DNA of 64,000 bases from Promicromonospora soli (GTDB lineage Bacteria; Actinomycetota; Actinomycetes; Actinomycetales; Cellulomonadaceae). A program made the translations under genes and the position numbers. This document shows positions 17,051 through 25,211 of the stretch, piece after piece. How positions within the stretch are numbered: the stretch's first letter is position 1; every line of letters begins with the position of its first letter. The DNA lies in the NCBI RefSeq assembly GCF_014653785.1, contig NZ_BNAS01000001.1:605898-669897 (forward strand). Direction: 5' to 3'. The notes under the pieces are model-generated. The model ran no database searches. It saw only the letters and a program-made list of their open reading frames with translations, and was not told the DNA's origin.

Positions 17051-17884
17051 ATGTGTCGTTGGCTCGCGTATTCAGGTTCGCCGGTACTTCTGGAAGATCT
17101 TCTCTACAAGCCTGAGAACTCGCTCGTGGTGCAGAGCAGGCACTCACGGCTGGGCGTGGAGACCATCAACGGTGACGGTTTCGGTGTCGGCTGGTACGGC
17201 GCCCTGGAGACACCGGGCATCTACCACAGCACCGAGCCGGCATGGAACGACCGCAACCTGCAAGAGCTCTCAGCCCATGCGGCCGCCGGGCGGGTCTTCG
17301 CTCATATCCGCGCGTCGACCGGCACGGCGGTCCAGCAGACCAACTGTCATCCCTTCCGCCACGGCCGCTGGCTCTGGATGCACAACGGGGCCATCGCGGA
17401 CTTCAAGCTGCTCAAGCGCGACCTGATCCTGGCCGTCGATCCCGCCCTCTACACGGAGATCGAGGGATCGACGGACTCCGAGCTCTTCTTCTTCCTGGCC
17501 CTGACATTCGGACTCGAAGAAGACCCACCGGGAGCAGTCGCCCGAGCAGTCGGCCTCATCGAGGAGACAGGGCGACGGCACGGCGTCCAGTACCCGATCC
17601 AGATGACCGTGGCCACCACCGACGGGACAACCACGTGGGCGTTTCGCTACTCCAGCGAGGGCAGGTCTCGGTCGCTGTTCCGCAGCACTGACGTCTCCAC
17701 GCTCCGAATCCAGTACCCCGACAACCCCGTTCTGCACAAGCTCTCCGAGGACGCACGGCTCGTGGTGTCCGAACCACTTGGGGACCTGCACGGAGCCTGG
17801 CGAGAGGTGCCGGAGTCCACGTGCCTCGTCGTCCAGGGTGGCAGCGAGGAGCTGCACGGGTTCTCACCCACGCATGCCCGATAA
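17051..17884 (+). CDS. class II glutamine amidotransferase (EgtC/YafJ-like)
   Basis: A 277-residue Ntn-type hydrolase that takes ammonia or the glutamyl group from an amide donor. The start is fixed by mechanism: MCRWLAYSG puts the catalytic cysteine directly after the initiator methionine, and GAGG stands upstream. Other family motifs are NGDGFGVGWYG, FAHIRASTGTAVQQTNCHPF and WMHNGAIADF. The fold is that of EgtC of ergothioneine synthesis, but no other egt gene is present, and YafJ-like members have unknown roles. It is divergent from the PGM1-type ATP-grasp gene; the shared 171-bp region should carry both promoters. A long inverted repeat follows the stop. Confidence 0.85.
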   Translation: MCRWLAYSGSPVLLEDLLYKPENSLVVQSRHSRLGVETINGDGFGVGWYGALETPGIYHSTEPAWNDRNLQELSAHAAAGRVFAHIRASTGTAVQQTNCHPFRHGRWLWMHNGAIADFKLLKRDLILAVDPALYTEIEGSTDSELFFFLALTFGLEEDPPGAVARAVGLIEETGRRHGVQYPIQMTVATTDGTTTWAFRYSSEGRSRSLFRSTDVSTLRIQYPDNPVLHKLSEDARLVVSEPLGDLHGAWREVPESTCLVVQGGSEELHGFSPTHAR

Positions 17885-17953
17885 GAGCTCCCTGAACCTC
17901 CGGAGGCCTCCCCCGAACGGGCGATCGTTGCGGCGAGCTGCTCGACGCGTCGC

Positions 17954-18012
17954 GTTGACCATGCAGTTGCTGCCGGGAGCGGGGCGGTCCTGGTAGCAGC
18001 TGCATGGTCAAC
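17954..18012. terminator. long hairpin between convergent genes
   Basis: GTTGACCATGCAG (17954-17966) pairs with CTGCATGGTCAAC (18000-18012), continued inward by TGCTGCC/GGTAGCA with a bulge. It lies between the ends of the amidotransferase and the Tet-like gene. Probable bidirectional terminator, unusually long for that role. Confidence 0.65.
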
Positions 18013-18053
18013 CTCCGTATGAGCGACGTATGCCGTGCGCATCGACGCCCCCC

Positions 18054-19907
18054 TCACGCCCGCGCCATCTCCCGCACCGGCTCGAACCGGTCGTGCTCCG
18101 TCCGGCACATCCCCTCCCCGTGGGTCAGCCCCGGCAGCTCCCGCTGCAACGCCGCGACGCGCCCGGCCGGGATCTCACCCTGCACGACGGCGATCCCCGC
18201 GACCGACGTGCGCGACTCGAACGGCACGCCGCCCAGCCGCCCCACCAGCGAGGTCACCGGCCCGACGGCGTCGTCCGGCACCTCGATCACGAACCGGTGG
18301 ACCGGCTCGCACACCACCGTCCCCGCCCGCCGGACCGCGGCGGCCAGCACGCGCGGCGTCAGCCCGCGGAAATCGGCGCCGGTGCTGGACATCGCCTTGT
18401 TGAACTTCTGGTGCATGTGGCTCTGCCGCGGCGCGTAGCCCGAGTGGGTCATGACCACCTGGGCGTCCGGGATCGGCCAGCGCAGCGGCCCGCGGGCCAG
18501 CTCGCGGCGGACGGTGTCCTCGACGGCGTCGAAGAACGCGGGCGGCATCGACCCTCGCTCGCACTCCAGCTCGAACGTCACGCCCGAGCCGACCGGCGCG
18601 GGCTCCACCCGCAGCCCGATCGTGGCCAGGAACTCGTTGCCGTCCTGCTTCTTCACCTCCAGAGCGTTCCCCGTGCCGACGAGCCGCTCCGTGCGCGCTG
18701 TGCGAACCTCCCCGAACTCCGCGTCGACCCGGTACTCCCGCTGGAGGACGGCTGCCAGCACCTCCCGCTGGACCTCGCCGTACAGCGACACGGTGATCTC
18801 CTCGTCGCGCCGCCGCACCCGGATCAGCGGGTCCTGCTCGGCCAGCTCGGTGAGCGCGGCGTACAGCCGGCCGCGGTCGGCCGGGGTTGCGTCCACGACG
18901 GTCTCGTACGACGGCGGCGGGAACTGGCTTGCCCGCTCGTCCCCGGGCAGGACAGGCCCTACGACGTCGCCGACCCGCGCCGTCGACAGCCCGTGCAAGA
19001 CGGCGATCTGCCCCGCCTTCGCCGTCGGGCGCGGTTCGAGCGTGCCCCGGTGCGCGACGCGCAGCCCCGTTATCCGCTCGGCCCGGCCGTGACCCAGGTC
19101 GATGCGGTCCCGGACCTGCAGCGCGCCCGACCGCATCCTGACGAACGTCCGCTTCCTGCCGCCCTCCCGGTCGATGGCGAAGACGACGCCGGACGGTCCG
19201 CCGGAGCGCTCAGCGGCGGCAGTGCCGGCGTCCGCGCCCACGGGACTACCGGCGTCAACCACCGGCAGGTACGTACCGAGCGCGGCAGCCAGCTCGGGCA
19301 CGCCGGCGCCCGTCACCGCCGACCCGAACAGCACGGGATGCGCGTTCCCCCGCCGCGACTCCCCCGCGAGCCAGTCGCGCACCTCGTCGTCCGGCAGCGG
19401 CTCCACCCGGGCGGACGCCGTTCCCGCGGCGAGCACCCGCTGCACGGGCAGCACGTCGGGGCTGAGGCGTCGCGCGACGGCGTCGGCCACGGCGTGCGGG
19501 CGCGCCCCGCGCCGGTCGATCTTGTTGACGAACACGATCACCGGCAGGCGCAGCCGCTGCAGGGCGCGCATCAGGACGAGCGTCTGCGCCTGGACGCCCT
19601 CGACGGCGGACAGCACCAGCACCGCGCCGTCGAGCACGGCGAGGCTGCGGTCCACCTCAGCAATGAAGTCCGGGTGCCCTGGCGTGTCCAGCACGTTGAC
19701 GGTGATGCCCCCGGCGGGAAAGGAGGCCACCGACGCGCGGATGGTGATGCCACGCTCGCGCTCCAGCGCGAGCGTGTCCGTGGTGGTGTCGCCGCGGTCC
19801 ACGCTGCCAGGGCGGTCGATCACGCCCGCGTGGTGCAGGAGGCGTTCGGTCAGGCTGGTCTTACCGGCGTCGACATGGGCGACGATCCCGAGGTTGAGGT
19901 ACGACAA
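18054..19907 (-). CDS. Tet(M)/Otr(A)-like ribosomal protection GTPase
   Basis: A 617-residue translation GTPase related to EF-G that removes tetracycline from the ribosome in characterised relatives. G motifs are complete: AHVDAGKTSLTE (G1), RGITIRAS (G2), DTPGHPDF (G3), FVNKIDRRG (G4), GSAVTGAG (G5). The C-terminal domain IV region ends with the family-type MHQKFNKAMSSTGADFRGL. The start is TTG 19907: an in-frame TGA lies three codons upstream and the next residues match the family start (xxxxLGIVAHVDAGK). Chromosomal copies are common in actinobacteria and may give low or no resistance. A 10-bp hairpin abuts the start codon, suggesting translational control. Confidence 0.85.
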   Translation of the reverse strand: MSYLNLGIVAHVDAGKTSLTERLLHHAGVIDRPGSVDRGDTTTDTLALERERGITIRASVASFPAGGITVNVLDTPGHPDFIAEVDRSLAVLDGAVLVLSAVEGVQAQTLVLMRALQRLRLPVIVFVNKIDRRGARPHAVADAVARRLSPDVLPVQRVLAAGTASARVEPLPDDEVRDWLAGESRRGNAHPVLFGSAVTGAGVPELAAALGTYLPVVDAGSPVGADAGTAAAERSGGPSGVVFAIDREGGRKRTFVRMRSGALQVRDRIDLGHGRAERITGLRVAHRGTLEPRPTAKAGQIAVLHGLSTARVGDVVGPVLPGDERASQFPPPSYETVVDATPADRGRLYAALTELAEQDPLIRVRRRDEEITVSLYGEVQREVLAAVLQREYRVDAEFGEVRTARTERLVGTGNALEVKKQDGNEFLATIGLRVEPAPVGSGVTFELECERGSMPPAFFDAVEDTVRRELARGPLRWPIPDAQVVMTHSGYAPRQSHMHQKFNKAMSSTGADFRGLTPRVLAAAVRRAGTVVCEPVHRFVIEVPDDAVGPVTSLVGRLGGVPFESRTSVAGIAVVQGEIPAGRVAALQRELPGLTHGEGMCRTEHDRFEPVREMARA

Positions 19908-19908
19908 G

Positions 19909-19957
19909 AGCTGTCACGTCCGTGATTCGGTGGGTCAGGGCACGGGGCGTGACAGCT
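19909..19957 (-). promoter_or_regulatory. leader hairpin touching the TTG start of the Tet-like gene
   Basis: AGCTGTCACG (19909-19918) and CGTGACAGCT (19948-19957) are perfect inverted repeats. Read on the minus strand, the stem's 3' arm ends one base before the start codon and no separate ribosome-binding sequence is visible, so the stem would cover the initiation region. Confidence 0.55.
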
Positions 19958-20088
19958 GTCATGGGAGTTCCGTTCTCTCGGGTGGTGCACCACGATGCTC
20001 CGGCGGCGCGATCGGATCAACGGATTTTCCGCCGGCAGTGCCACAAGCGGGACCGCGCATGACGCCGTCGTCGTGGAAGGCTTCGCGC

Positions 20089-20874
20089 ATGGGCCGGCGC
20101 GCGGAGGACGAACTGGGAGTGACACATACGTGGGGCGCGGGCCCCGAGGTGATCTTCCTGAGCAATCCGCTGGCCGACCCCGTCGAGTGGTCGGCCAGTG
20201 TTCGCGACGAACTTCTCGCCCTGGGCTACCGGGTGACGACCTTCGAACATCGGCCGAGCGGTCTGGACTGGCGCAGCAGTGTCACCTGCGTCGAGGCGTT
20301 CCTCGCTCGCAGGCGAGAACCAGTCGCGCTCGTCGGCTGGTCGCAGGGGGCGGCGATCGCGCAGGAAGTGGCGCTTGCTGCCCCGGAGCGCGTGCGAGTG
20401 GCCGCTCTGCTCGCCACCTACGGGCGGCAGAACGAGATCGACAGGGTGTTGCAGGAGTGCTGGGACATCCTGGCGGACGGCGGATCAGACTCCGTGCGAC
20501 TCGCGATGGGCCTCCTGACGGCGTTCTCGCCGGACCGTCTTGCTGATGACTCGTTCGTGCGGAACTTGCGGGAGGCTCAGTCATCCTGGGCAGGCCCGCC
20601 CGAACCACGCGCGAGACGACGATCAGCTACGTTCATATCGACGTACCAGGATCGACTTCAGGACCTCGCGGGCGTCACCGTTCCCTGTCTGATCATGGGC
20701 TTCGAGCTCGACACGGACACGTTCGTCTCCCGAGCACGCGAGGTCGCGCGGGCAATCCCGCGCGGAGAGTACGTCGAGCTGCCCGGCCTCGGGCATGCCG
20801 CCCCGTTCAGCGACCCCGATCTGGTCTGGCCGAGAGTGATCGGCTTTCTCAAGGAACACCACCCTCCGGCGTAA
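20089..20874 (+). CDS. alpha/beta hydrolase
   Basis: A 261-residue soluble alpha/beta-hydrolase. The nucleophile elbow is GWSQG (Ser in VALVGWSQGAAIAQ), the catalytic His is in LPGLGHAAPFSDP near the C-terminus, and an acid is likely in MGFELDTDTF. The oxyanion segment is VIFLSNPLAD. I chose ATG 20089 because GGAAGG stands 8 bp upstream; an ATG at 20059 would add ten residues. The substrate cannot be read from sequence. It is divergent from the Tet-like GTPase and convergent with a P-loop gene, so it is probably transcribed alone. Confidence 0.8.
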   Translation: MGRRAEDELGVTHTWGAGPEVIFLSNPLADPVEWSASVRDELLALGYRVTTFEHRPSGLDWRSSVTCVEAFLARRREPVALVGWSQGAAIAQEVALAAPERVRVAALLATYGRQNEIDRVLQECWDILADGGSDSVRLAMGLLTAFSPDRLADDSFVRNLREAQSSWAGPPEPRARRRSATFISTYQDRLQDLAGVTVPCLIMGFELDTDTFVSRAREVARAIPRGEYVELPGLGHAAPFSDPDLVWPRVIGFLKEHHPPA

Positions 20875-20903
20875 TCCAGGGTGGTCCCGGGCGGGCGGCT
20901 TGC

Positions 20904-21542
20904 TCAGAGTTCGCCGTCAACGGCGGTGAAGCCGGGGCGGTAGCCGCCGGCCCGCGGCAGCCGATCCACGGCGTCGTCGGTCACCACGGCTCGCTGCGCG
21001 GCCTCGGCCACGATCAGCTCCGCGGTCTGCTCGGGTGTCTGCTCCCCGGAGTCGAGCCACCAGCCGAGATCGCCCAGCTCCCGCTGCTGGTTCCGAGCAA
21101 GAGGCGCGAAGTCGTAACCCACTCGCGTCTCGGGTGCTCGCGTCGCGTTGCGATGTCGCGCCACGTCCAGCGGCGGGCACAGCACCACCAACAGCAGGGG
21201 CCTCGTCTCGAGGCGGCTGAGGATGAAGCCCAGCTCCGATCGTGTCTCGACGACAGAGTCGATCACCGGCGTGAACCCCGCTCGGGCGAAGTTGTCCGCC
21301 GTGGAGCACACGTTCTCGGTCCGCAGCTGGAGCTGTCGGAGGCCCTCAGGCCCGGGGTTCCACCGGCCTTCGTCGTCGAGCATGTTCGCCCAGCCGCTGA
21401 CGAGCATCATGCCGAACACGTCGCCGTCCAGCCGAGCCGCCCGCGGCAGCCGCTCGGCCACCAGCTGCGACACGGTCGTCTTTCCCGCCCCGGGCGTCCC
21501 GGTGATCAGCAGACAGCCGGCAAGAGTCTCTGGAAGAGTCAC
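20904..21542 (-). CDS. P-loop kinase-like ATPase
   Basis: A 212-residue P-loop protein of the small kinase/phosphotransferase type. Walker A is ITGTPGAGKTTVSQ near the N-terminus; LDGDVFGMML and VIDSVVETRSELGFIL resemble the substrate-side strands of chloramphenicol phosphotransferase- and gluconate kinase-like proteins, and CPPLDVARHRNATR is a lid-like basic segment. The phosphorylated substrate is unknown. GTG 21542 is chosen because AGGAGAGG lies 6 bp upstream. It is convergent with the hydrolase, and upstream on the same strand lies the NAD(P)-binding protein gene across 186 bp. Confidence 0.65.
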   Translation of the reverse strand: MTLPETLAGCLLITGTPGAGKTTVSQLVAERLPRAARLDGDVFGMMLVSGWANMLDDEGRWNPGPEGLRQLQLRTENVCSTADNFARAGFTPVIDSVVETRSELGFILSRLETRPLLLVVLCPPLDVARHRNATRAPETRVGYDFAPLARNQQRELGDLGWWLDSGEQTPEQTAELIVAEAAQRAVVTDDAVDRLPRAGGYRPGFTAVDGEL

Positions 21543-21728
21543 AGTGACCCTCTCCTTTCGAGCAGTGCGTCCCGAGACGGGGTAACACCTGGGCGCTGGT
21601 ACGAGTCCGGAACGCACTGGTCACCGGGGGCAAGCGGTAGAGAGCAAGACCTCATCCGGGCAGGCATAGGCCGACCGTAGTGAGCGGGCGCCGTGCGTGT
21701 CGCGGGATTTCCTGCCAGCTGGCCAGCG

Positions 21729-22352
21729 TCAGTACGCGACAGTGAAATGCCTGACGCCGGACGGGTTCTCGACCTCGTCCATGACCGCGACCGCCAGGTC
21801 CTCTGCCGAGATGTGCGACCGGCCGGTGCCGTCGACCAGGAGCATCGTCGTTCCGCGGCGGTAGGTGCCCGTCCGCAGCCCCGGCTCGAGGATCGCCGGC
21901 GGACTGAGATAGGTCCACGCCGCCTCATGCCCCTCGCAGACCTGCAGCTGCGCCAGGCTCGCGACCGCGCTGGACCTCCACTGAGGGGGTACGTAGCGCT
22001 CGTCGTCAATCACCAGCAGTGCCGGTGAGGCGGGGCTCGTCAGCGGTCCGGCCCCCCCGACCAGCAGCAACCGAGTTCCGGTCTCGGCGGTGGCGTCGAG
22101 CAGGGCGGCCGTCGTCTCGGGCACGCTCGCCTCCTCGCCGGGCCGGGGCCGGACTGCGCTGACCGCGACATCGGCGGTGCGGAGCAGCTCTCGAACCTGC
22201 ACCCGGTCACGAACATCCACGGAAGCTGTCACGACGGCGCTACGCCCCTCGCCCGTGCGGGAGACGGCCACGACGTCGTGCCCCCGCGCCGACGCCTCGT
22301 CCACAACGCGTGTGCCGACCATGCCGGTGGCTCCGAAAACCACGACCCTCAC
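21729..22352 (-). CDS. NAD(P)-binding atypical SDR protein
   Basis: A 207-residue single-domain Rossmann protein: VRVVVFGATGMVGTRVV is the GxxGxxG nucleotide site, LLLVGGAGPL and WTYLSPPAILEPG are typical of NmrA/YwnB-like atypical SDR proteins that often serve as NADP sensors or reductases. Its GTG start overlaps the stop of the EamA transporter gene by 4 bp (GTGA), so the two are translationally coupled. They may share the LysR-type control seen upstream of the transporter. Substrate unknown; whether it is a catalyst or a redox sensor is open. Confidence 0.8.
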   Translation of the reverse strand: MRVVVFGATGMVGTRVVDEASARGHDVVAVSRTGEGRSAVVTASVDVRDRVQVRELLRTADVAVSAVRPRPGEEASVPETTAALLDATAETGTRLLLVGGAGPLTSPASPALLVIDDERYVPPQWRSSAVASLAQLQVCEGHEAAWTYLSPPAILEPGLRTGTYRRGTTMLLVDGTGRSHISAEDLAVAVMDEVENPSGVRHFTVAY

Positions 22353-23293
22353 CGCGCGGCCCCCAGCGGCGCGACGACGACCGGGGCAGCGGGACGTTCG
22401 GCGCGCGCTCGCGGCGGCAGCTGGCCCCCGAGCACGGCGGCAAGCGCCAGCGCGAACCCGACGGCTTGGACGGCCGACAGGCTCTCGCCGAGCACAACGA
22501 CACCGATCGCCGCCGCCACCAGGGGCGACAGCGGGGCGAGGAACGCGACGGACGTGACCGGCAGCTTCGAGATCCCCCGGAACCAGAGCACGTACGCGAC
22601 CAGTCCGCCCACCAGCCCGAGCCAGAGGTAGCCGAGGGCGGCGCGGCCGTCGACGGCGGGCGGCGCGCCCTCGGCGATGAGGGTGACTGGTATGAGGAAG
22701 AGCCCGCCCGCCGTCAGCTGCCAGCCCGCGAACGAGACCGGGCCGACGCCGTCGGGCCGCCCCCAGCGCTTGGTCAGGGTGACGCCGAGCGCCATCGAGC
22801 CCGCGCCCACAAGCCCGGCGACGACGCCGACCGCATCGAGCCGCGCACCTGGGCCGAGGACGACGAGACCGACGCCTGCCACGCCCGCGACACCCCACGC
22901 GATCCGCCGCGCCGACAGGCGCTCGCCGAGAACCGGCACCGCGAGGAGCGCCACCACCAAGGGACCGATCGCGCCGAGCGTGGCCGCCACGCCGCCGGGG
23001 AGCCGCTCGGCCGAGATGAAGAGCATCGGGAAGAAGAGCCCGATGTTGAGGATGCCGAGCACGGCGCTCTTCCACCACCACGAGCCGCGCGGCAGCGCCA
23101 TCCCGACGGCTACGGCGATGAGGCCGGCGGGCAGCGCACGCACGAGCCCGGCGAAGAGCGGGTGTCCGGCGGGGAGCAGCTCGGTGGTGACGAAGTAGGT
23201 GGTGCCCCAGACCATGGGGGCGAGGGCGGTCACGACGGTGAGCGCCACCGTGCCGCCCCGGCTGCGGCCCGGTGAAAGCGTCAGGGTGTTCAT
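22349..23293 (-). CDS. EamA-family drug/metabolite exporter
   Basis: A 314-residue membrane protein of the DMT superfamily with two EamA repeats and about ten transmembrane helices. The first repeat includes WGTTYFVTTELLPAGHP, and the repeat ends read LVVALLAVPVLGERLSARR and LVAAAIGVVVLGESLSAVQ, both with the typical GE motif. ATG 23293 is chosen at the start of family similarity. Members export amino acids, purines or drugs; the cargo here is unknown. It is divergent from a LysR-type regulator whose near-perfect palindrome lies between the genes, and its stop overlaps the SDR-like gene start. Confidence 0.85.
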   Translation of the reverse strand: MNTLTLSPGRSRGGTVALTVVTALAPMVWGTTYFVTTELLPAGHPLFAGLVRALPAGLIAVAVGMALPRGSWWWKSAVLGILNIGLFFPMLFISAERLPGGVAATLGAIGPLVVALLAVPVLGERLSARRIAWGVAGVAGVGLVVLGPGARLDAVGVVAGLVGAGSMALGVTLTKRWGRPDGVGPVSFAGWQLTAGGLFLIPVTLIAEGAPPAVDGRAALGYLWLGLVGGLVAYVLWFRGISKLPVTSVAFLAPLSPLVAAAIGVVVLGESLSAVQAVGFALALAAVLGGQLPPRARAERPAAPVVVAPLGAAR

Positions 23294-23346
23294 GCGGCCA
23301 GTCTTCGGCGTCCACGGGCGATGAGTCCAACACATCCTTTTCATCT

Positions 23347-23371
23347 GATCGATCGTGATTCACGATTGATC
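23347..23371. promoter_or_regulatory. LysR-type operator candidate
   Basis: A 25-bp palindrome, GATCGATCGTGA ... TCACGATTGATC, with a single mismatched pair around a central T. It ends one base before the LysR start codon, so a bound regulator could repress itself and control the divergent exporter. Confidence 0.6.
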
Positions 23372-23372
23372 G

Positions 23373-24263
23373 ATGGAGCTTCAGCAGATGCGGTACGTCC
23401 TCGCCGTCGCCGAGACGGCCAACTTCACCAGGGCCGCCGAGCGCTGCCACGTGGTGCAGTCCGCCCTGAGCCACCAGATCAAGCGGCTCGAGCACGAGCT
23501 CGGTGCCGAGCTCTTCGCCCGCACCAGCCGCCGCGTCCGCCTGACCCCGGCGGGCGAGGCGTTCCTGCCGGCCGCGCGGCAGTGCCTGGAGGCCGCGGAC
23601 CGGGCCGCCGCCGAGGCGGCCGCCACCGTCGGTGAGGTGCGCGGCCGGCTCAGCGTCGGCGTCATCCCGACGGTGGCCGCCGTCGACGTGCCCGCGGCCT
23701 TGCGCGACCTGCGCCGCCGCCATCCGCAGGTGCGGGTCGCGCTGCGCACGGGCGCGAGCGACGACCTGACGGCAGAGGTGGCCAACGGGCGGCTCGACGT
23801 GGCGTTCCTCGGCCTGCCGAGCAGCTCCCGGCCGACGGGCGTGCAGAGCCACGAGCTGGCCCGCGACCACCTCGTCGCGGTGCTCGCCCGTGACCATCCC
23901 CTCGCGGACGGCGGGCAGCTGGACCTCGCGGATCTCTCGGCCGAGCCGTTCGTCGACTTCCCGTACGGTTCGGCGGGCCGAGCCCAGACCGACCACGCCT
24001 TCGCGCACGCCAAGCTCACCCGTGACGTGGCCTTCGAGGTCACCGATGCTGCGCTGATGGCCCAGGTGATCCGGCACGGGCTCGCGATCGGCTTCCTCCC
24101 CTCGGCCTACCTCCAGCGCGCCCCGGAGCTCCGCGGTCTCGCCGCGATCACCGTGACGAATGCGCCGAGCCGCGTCGAGTACGTCGTGTGGGGCAGCCCC
24201 GGGCCCAGTCCCGCGACGGTCGCCTTCCTGGCGACCATCGGGCTCCAGCCGACGCCGGAGTGA
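23373..24263 (+). CDS. LysR-family transcriptional regulator
   Basis: A 296-residue LysR-type regulator. The N-terminal helix-turn-helix is typical (MELQQMRYVLAVAETANFTR, ERCHVVQSALSHQIKRLEHELG, FARTSRRVRLTPAGE) and the remaining part is the two-lobed periplasmic-binding-protein-like effector domain (LSVGVIPTVAAVDVP, VAFLGLPSSSRPTG). It probably controls the divergent exporter and SDR pair and itself through the palindrome overlapping its start region. No ribosome site is visible in front of ATG 23373, where the palindrome occupies the position. The effector is unknown. Confidence 0.9.
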   Translation: MELQQMRYVLAVAETANFTRAAERCHVVQSALSHQIKRLEHELGAELFARTSRRVRLTPAGEAFLPAARQCLEAADRAAAEAAATVGEVRGRLSVGVIPTVAAVDVPAALRDLRRRHPQVRVALRTGASDDLTAEVANGRLDVAFLGLPSSSRPTGVQSHELARDHLVAVLARDHPLADGGQLDLADLSAEPFVDFPYGSAGRAQTDHAFAHAKLTRDVAFEVTDAALMAQVIRHGLAIGFLPSAYLQRAPELRGLAAITVTNAPSRVEYVVWGSPGPSPATVAFLATIGLQPTPE

Positions 24264-24266
24264 CCG

Positions 24267-25211
24267 CTACGGCACCACCTCGACCGCCACGGTCACCGTC
24301 TGGTTCCTGACCCGGTCCGCCTCGTTCGTGTTGGGATACGGCGGGTCGACGTCGCCCACGCTGGCCACGTCCACCGCGCCCAGCGGGATCCCGCTGCCCG
24401 AGGCGATCACCTGCGCGGCCGCGAGCGCGCGGACCAGCCCCACCTCGGCATTGTTCGCGTAGGGGCCGCCCGGCACGGGTACGGTGTCGCTGGTATGGCC
24501 GACCACCGTTACCTCGACGTCGGCCAGGTCGCCGAGCCGGTCGGCGAGGCCCTCCAGCATGTCGCCCCCGCGTTCCGAGGTCTCGGCGCCGCCCGCCAGG
24601 AACACCGGGTCGCGGAACGTCACGACCACGGATCGCGCGTCGAGCGTGGTGGTCCACCTGGGGTCTACCAGCGCGTCCCGCACCTCCTCAAGGGCCGCCC
24701 GGTCCTCTGACATCGCACCTTCCGACGTCGGCCCGCCGCCCGACGGCGAAGGGGACGCTGACGGCGCCGTCGCACGGAGCTCGCCGACTTCGTGTCGCAG
24801 CCGGGTAAGTTCCTGGGCCACTGCGGGATCGGCCCCCTGGTCCGACGTCGGCCCCGGAGCAAGGGCCCAGCCGACCGCGGCTCCCCCGCCGGCGAGCAGG
24901 AGGCAGGCCGCCGCGGCGCCGACGGCCGCGCCCCCGGTGGAGCGCCTCCCGGCCCAGGTCTCGCGGATCCGACGTCGGCCGTCGCGCGCCCCGGCGTGTT
25001 CGGGATCGAGTCGCTCGACGCTGGCCCAGCACGCGTCGGCCCGGGCGAGGTCCCCGCGCTGGGCGTGCACGCGGGCCAGCAGGTCGAGGACCTCCACGTC
25101 GCCGCTGTCCTGACCCCCGGCCGTGTCGAGCAGACGCAGCGCGGGGTCGTACCGGCCTGCGCGAGCGTGCCGTGCGGCCTCGACGACGGCGGCCTCGACG
25201 ACGGCACTCAC
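24267..25211 (-). CDS. TPR-TM-OmpA-like envelope protein
   Basis: A 314-residue protein, last gene of the kinase/chaperone operon. Residues about 1-85 form TPR-like helices (HARAGRYDPALRLLDTA, VHAQRGDLARADACWASVE). One membrane helix at about 95-117 (GGAAVGAAAACLLLAGGGAAVGW) follows, then a Ser/Pro/Gly linker and a C-terminal OmpA-like domain (VEVTVVGHTSDTVPVPGG, ALAAAQVIASGSGIPLGAVDV, RVRNQTVTVAVEV). OmpA domains usually bind peptidoglycan, so it could anchor a cytoplasmic chaperone complex to the wall (inference). Its ATG overlaps the Hsp70 stop by 4 bp. It keeps the GHTS/D and NR-like motifs only partly, so binding of peptidoglycan is not certain. Confidence 0.75.
   Translation of the reverse strand: MSAVVEAAVVEAARHARAGRYDPALRLLDTAGGQDSGDVEVLDLLARVHAQRGDLARADACWASVERLDPEHAGARDGRRRIRETWAGRRSTGGAAVGAAAACLLLAGGGAAVGWALAPGPTSDQGADPAVAQELTRLRHEVGELRATAPSASPSPSGGGPTSEGAMSEDRAALEEVRDALVDPRWTTTLDARSVVVTFRDPVFLAGGAETSERGGDMLEGLADRLGDLADVEVTVVGHTSDTVPVPGGPYANNAEVGLVRALAAAQVIASGSGIPLGAVDVASVGDVDPPYPNTNEADRVRNQTVTVAVEVVP

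Noticed and set aside
17954-18012. insertion-sequence end
   Set aside because: It is a single hairpin between convergent genes with no second copy in the window; a terminator is the simpler reading.
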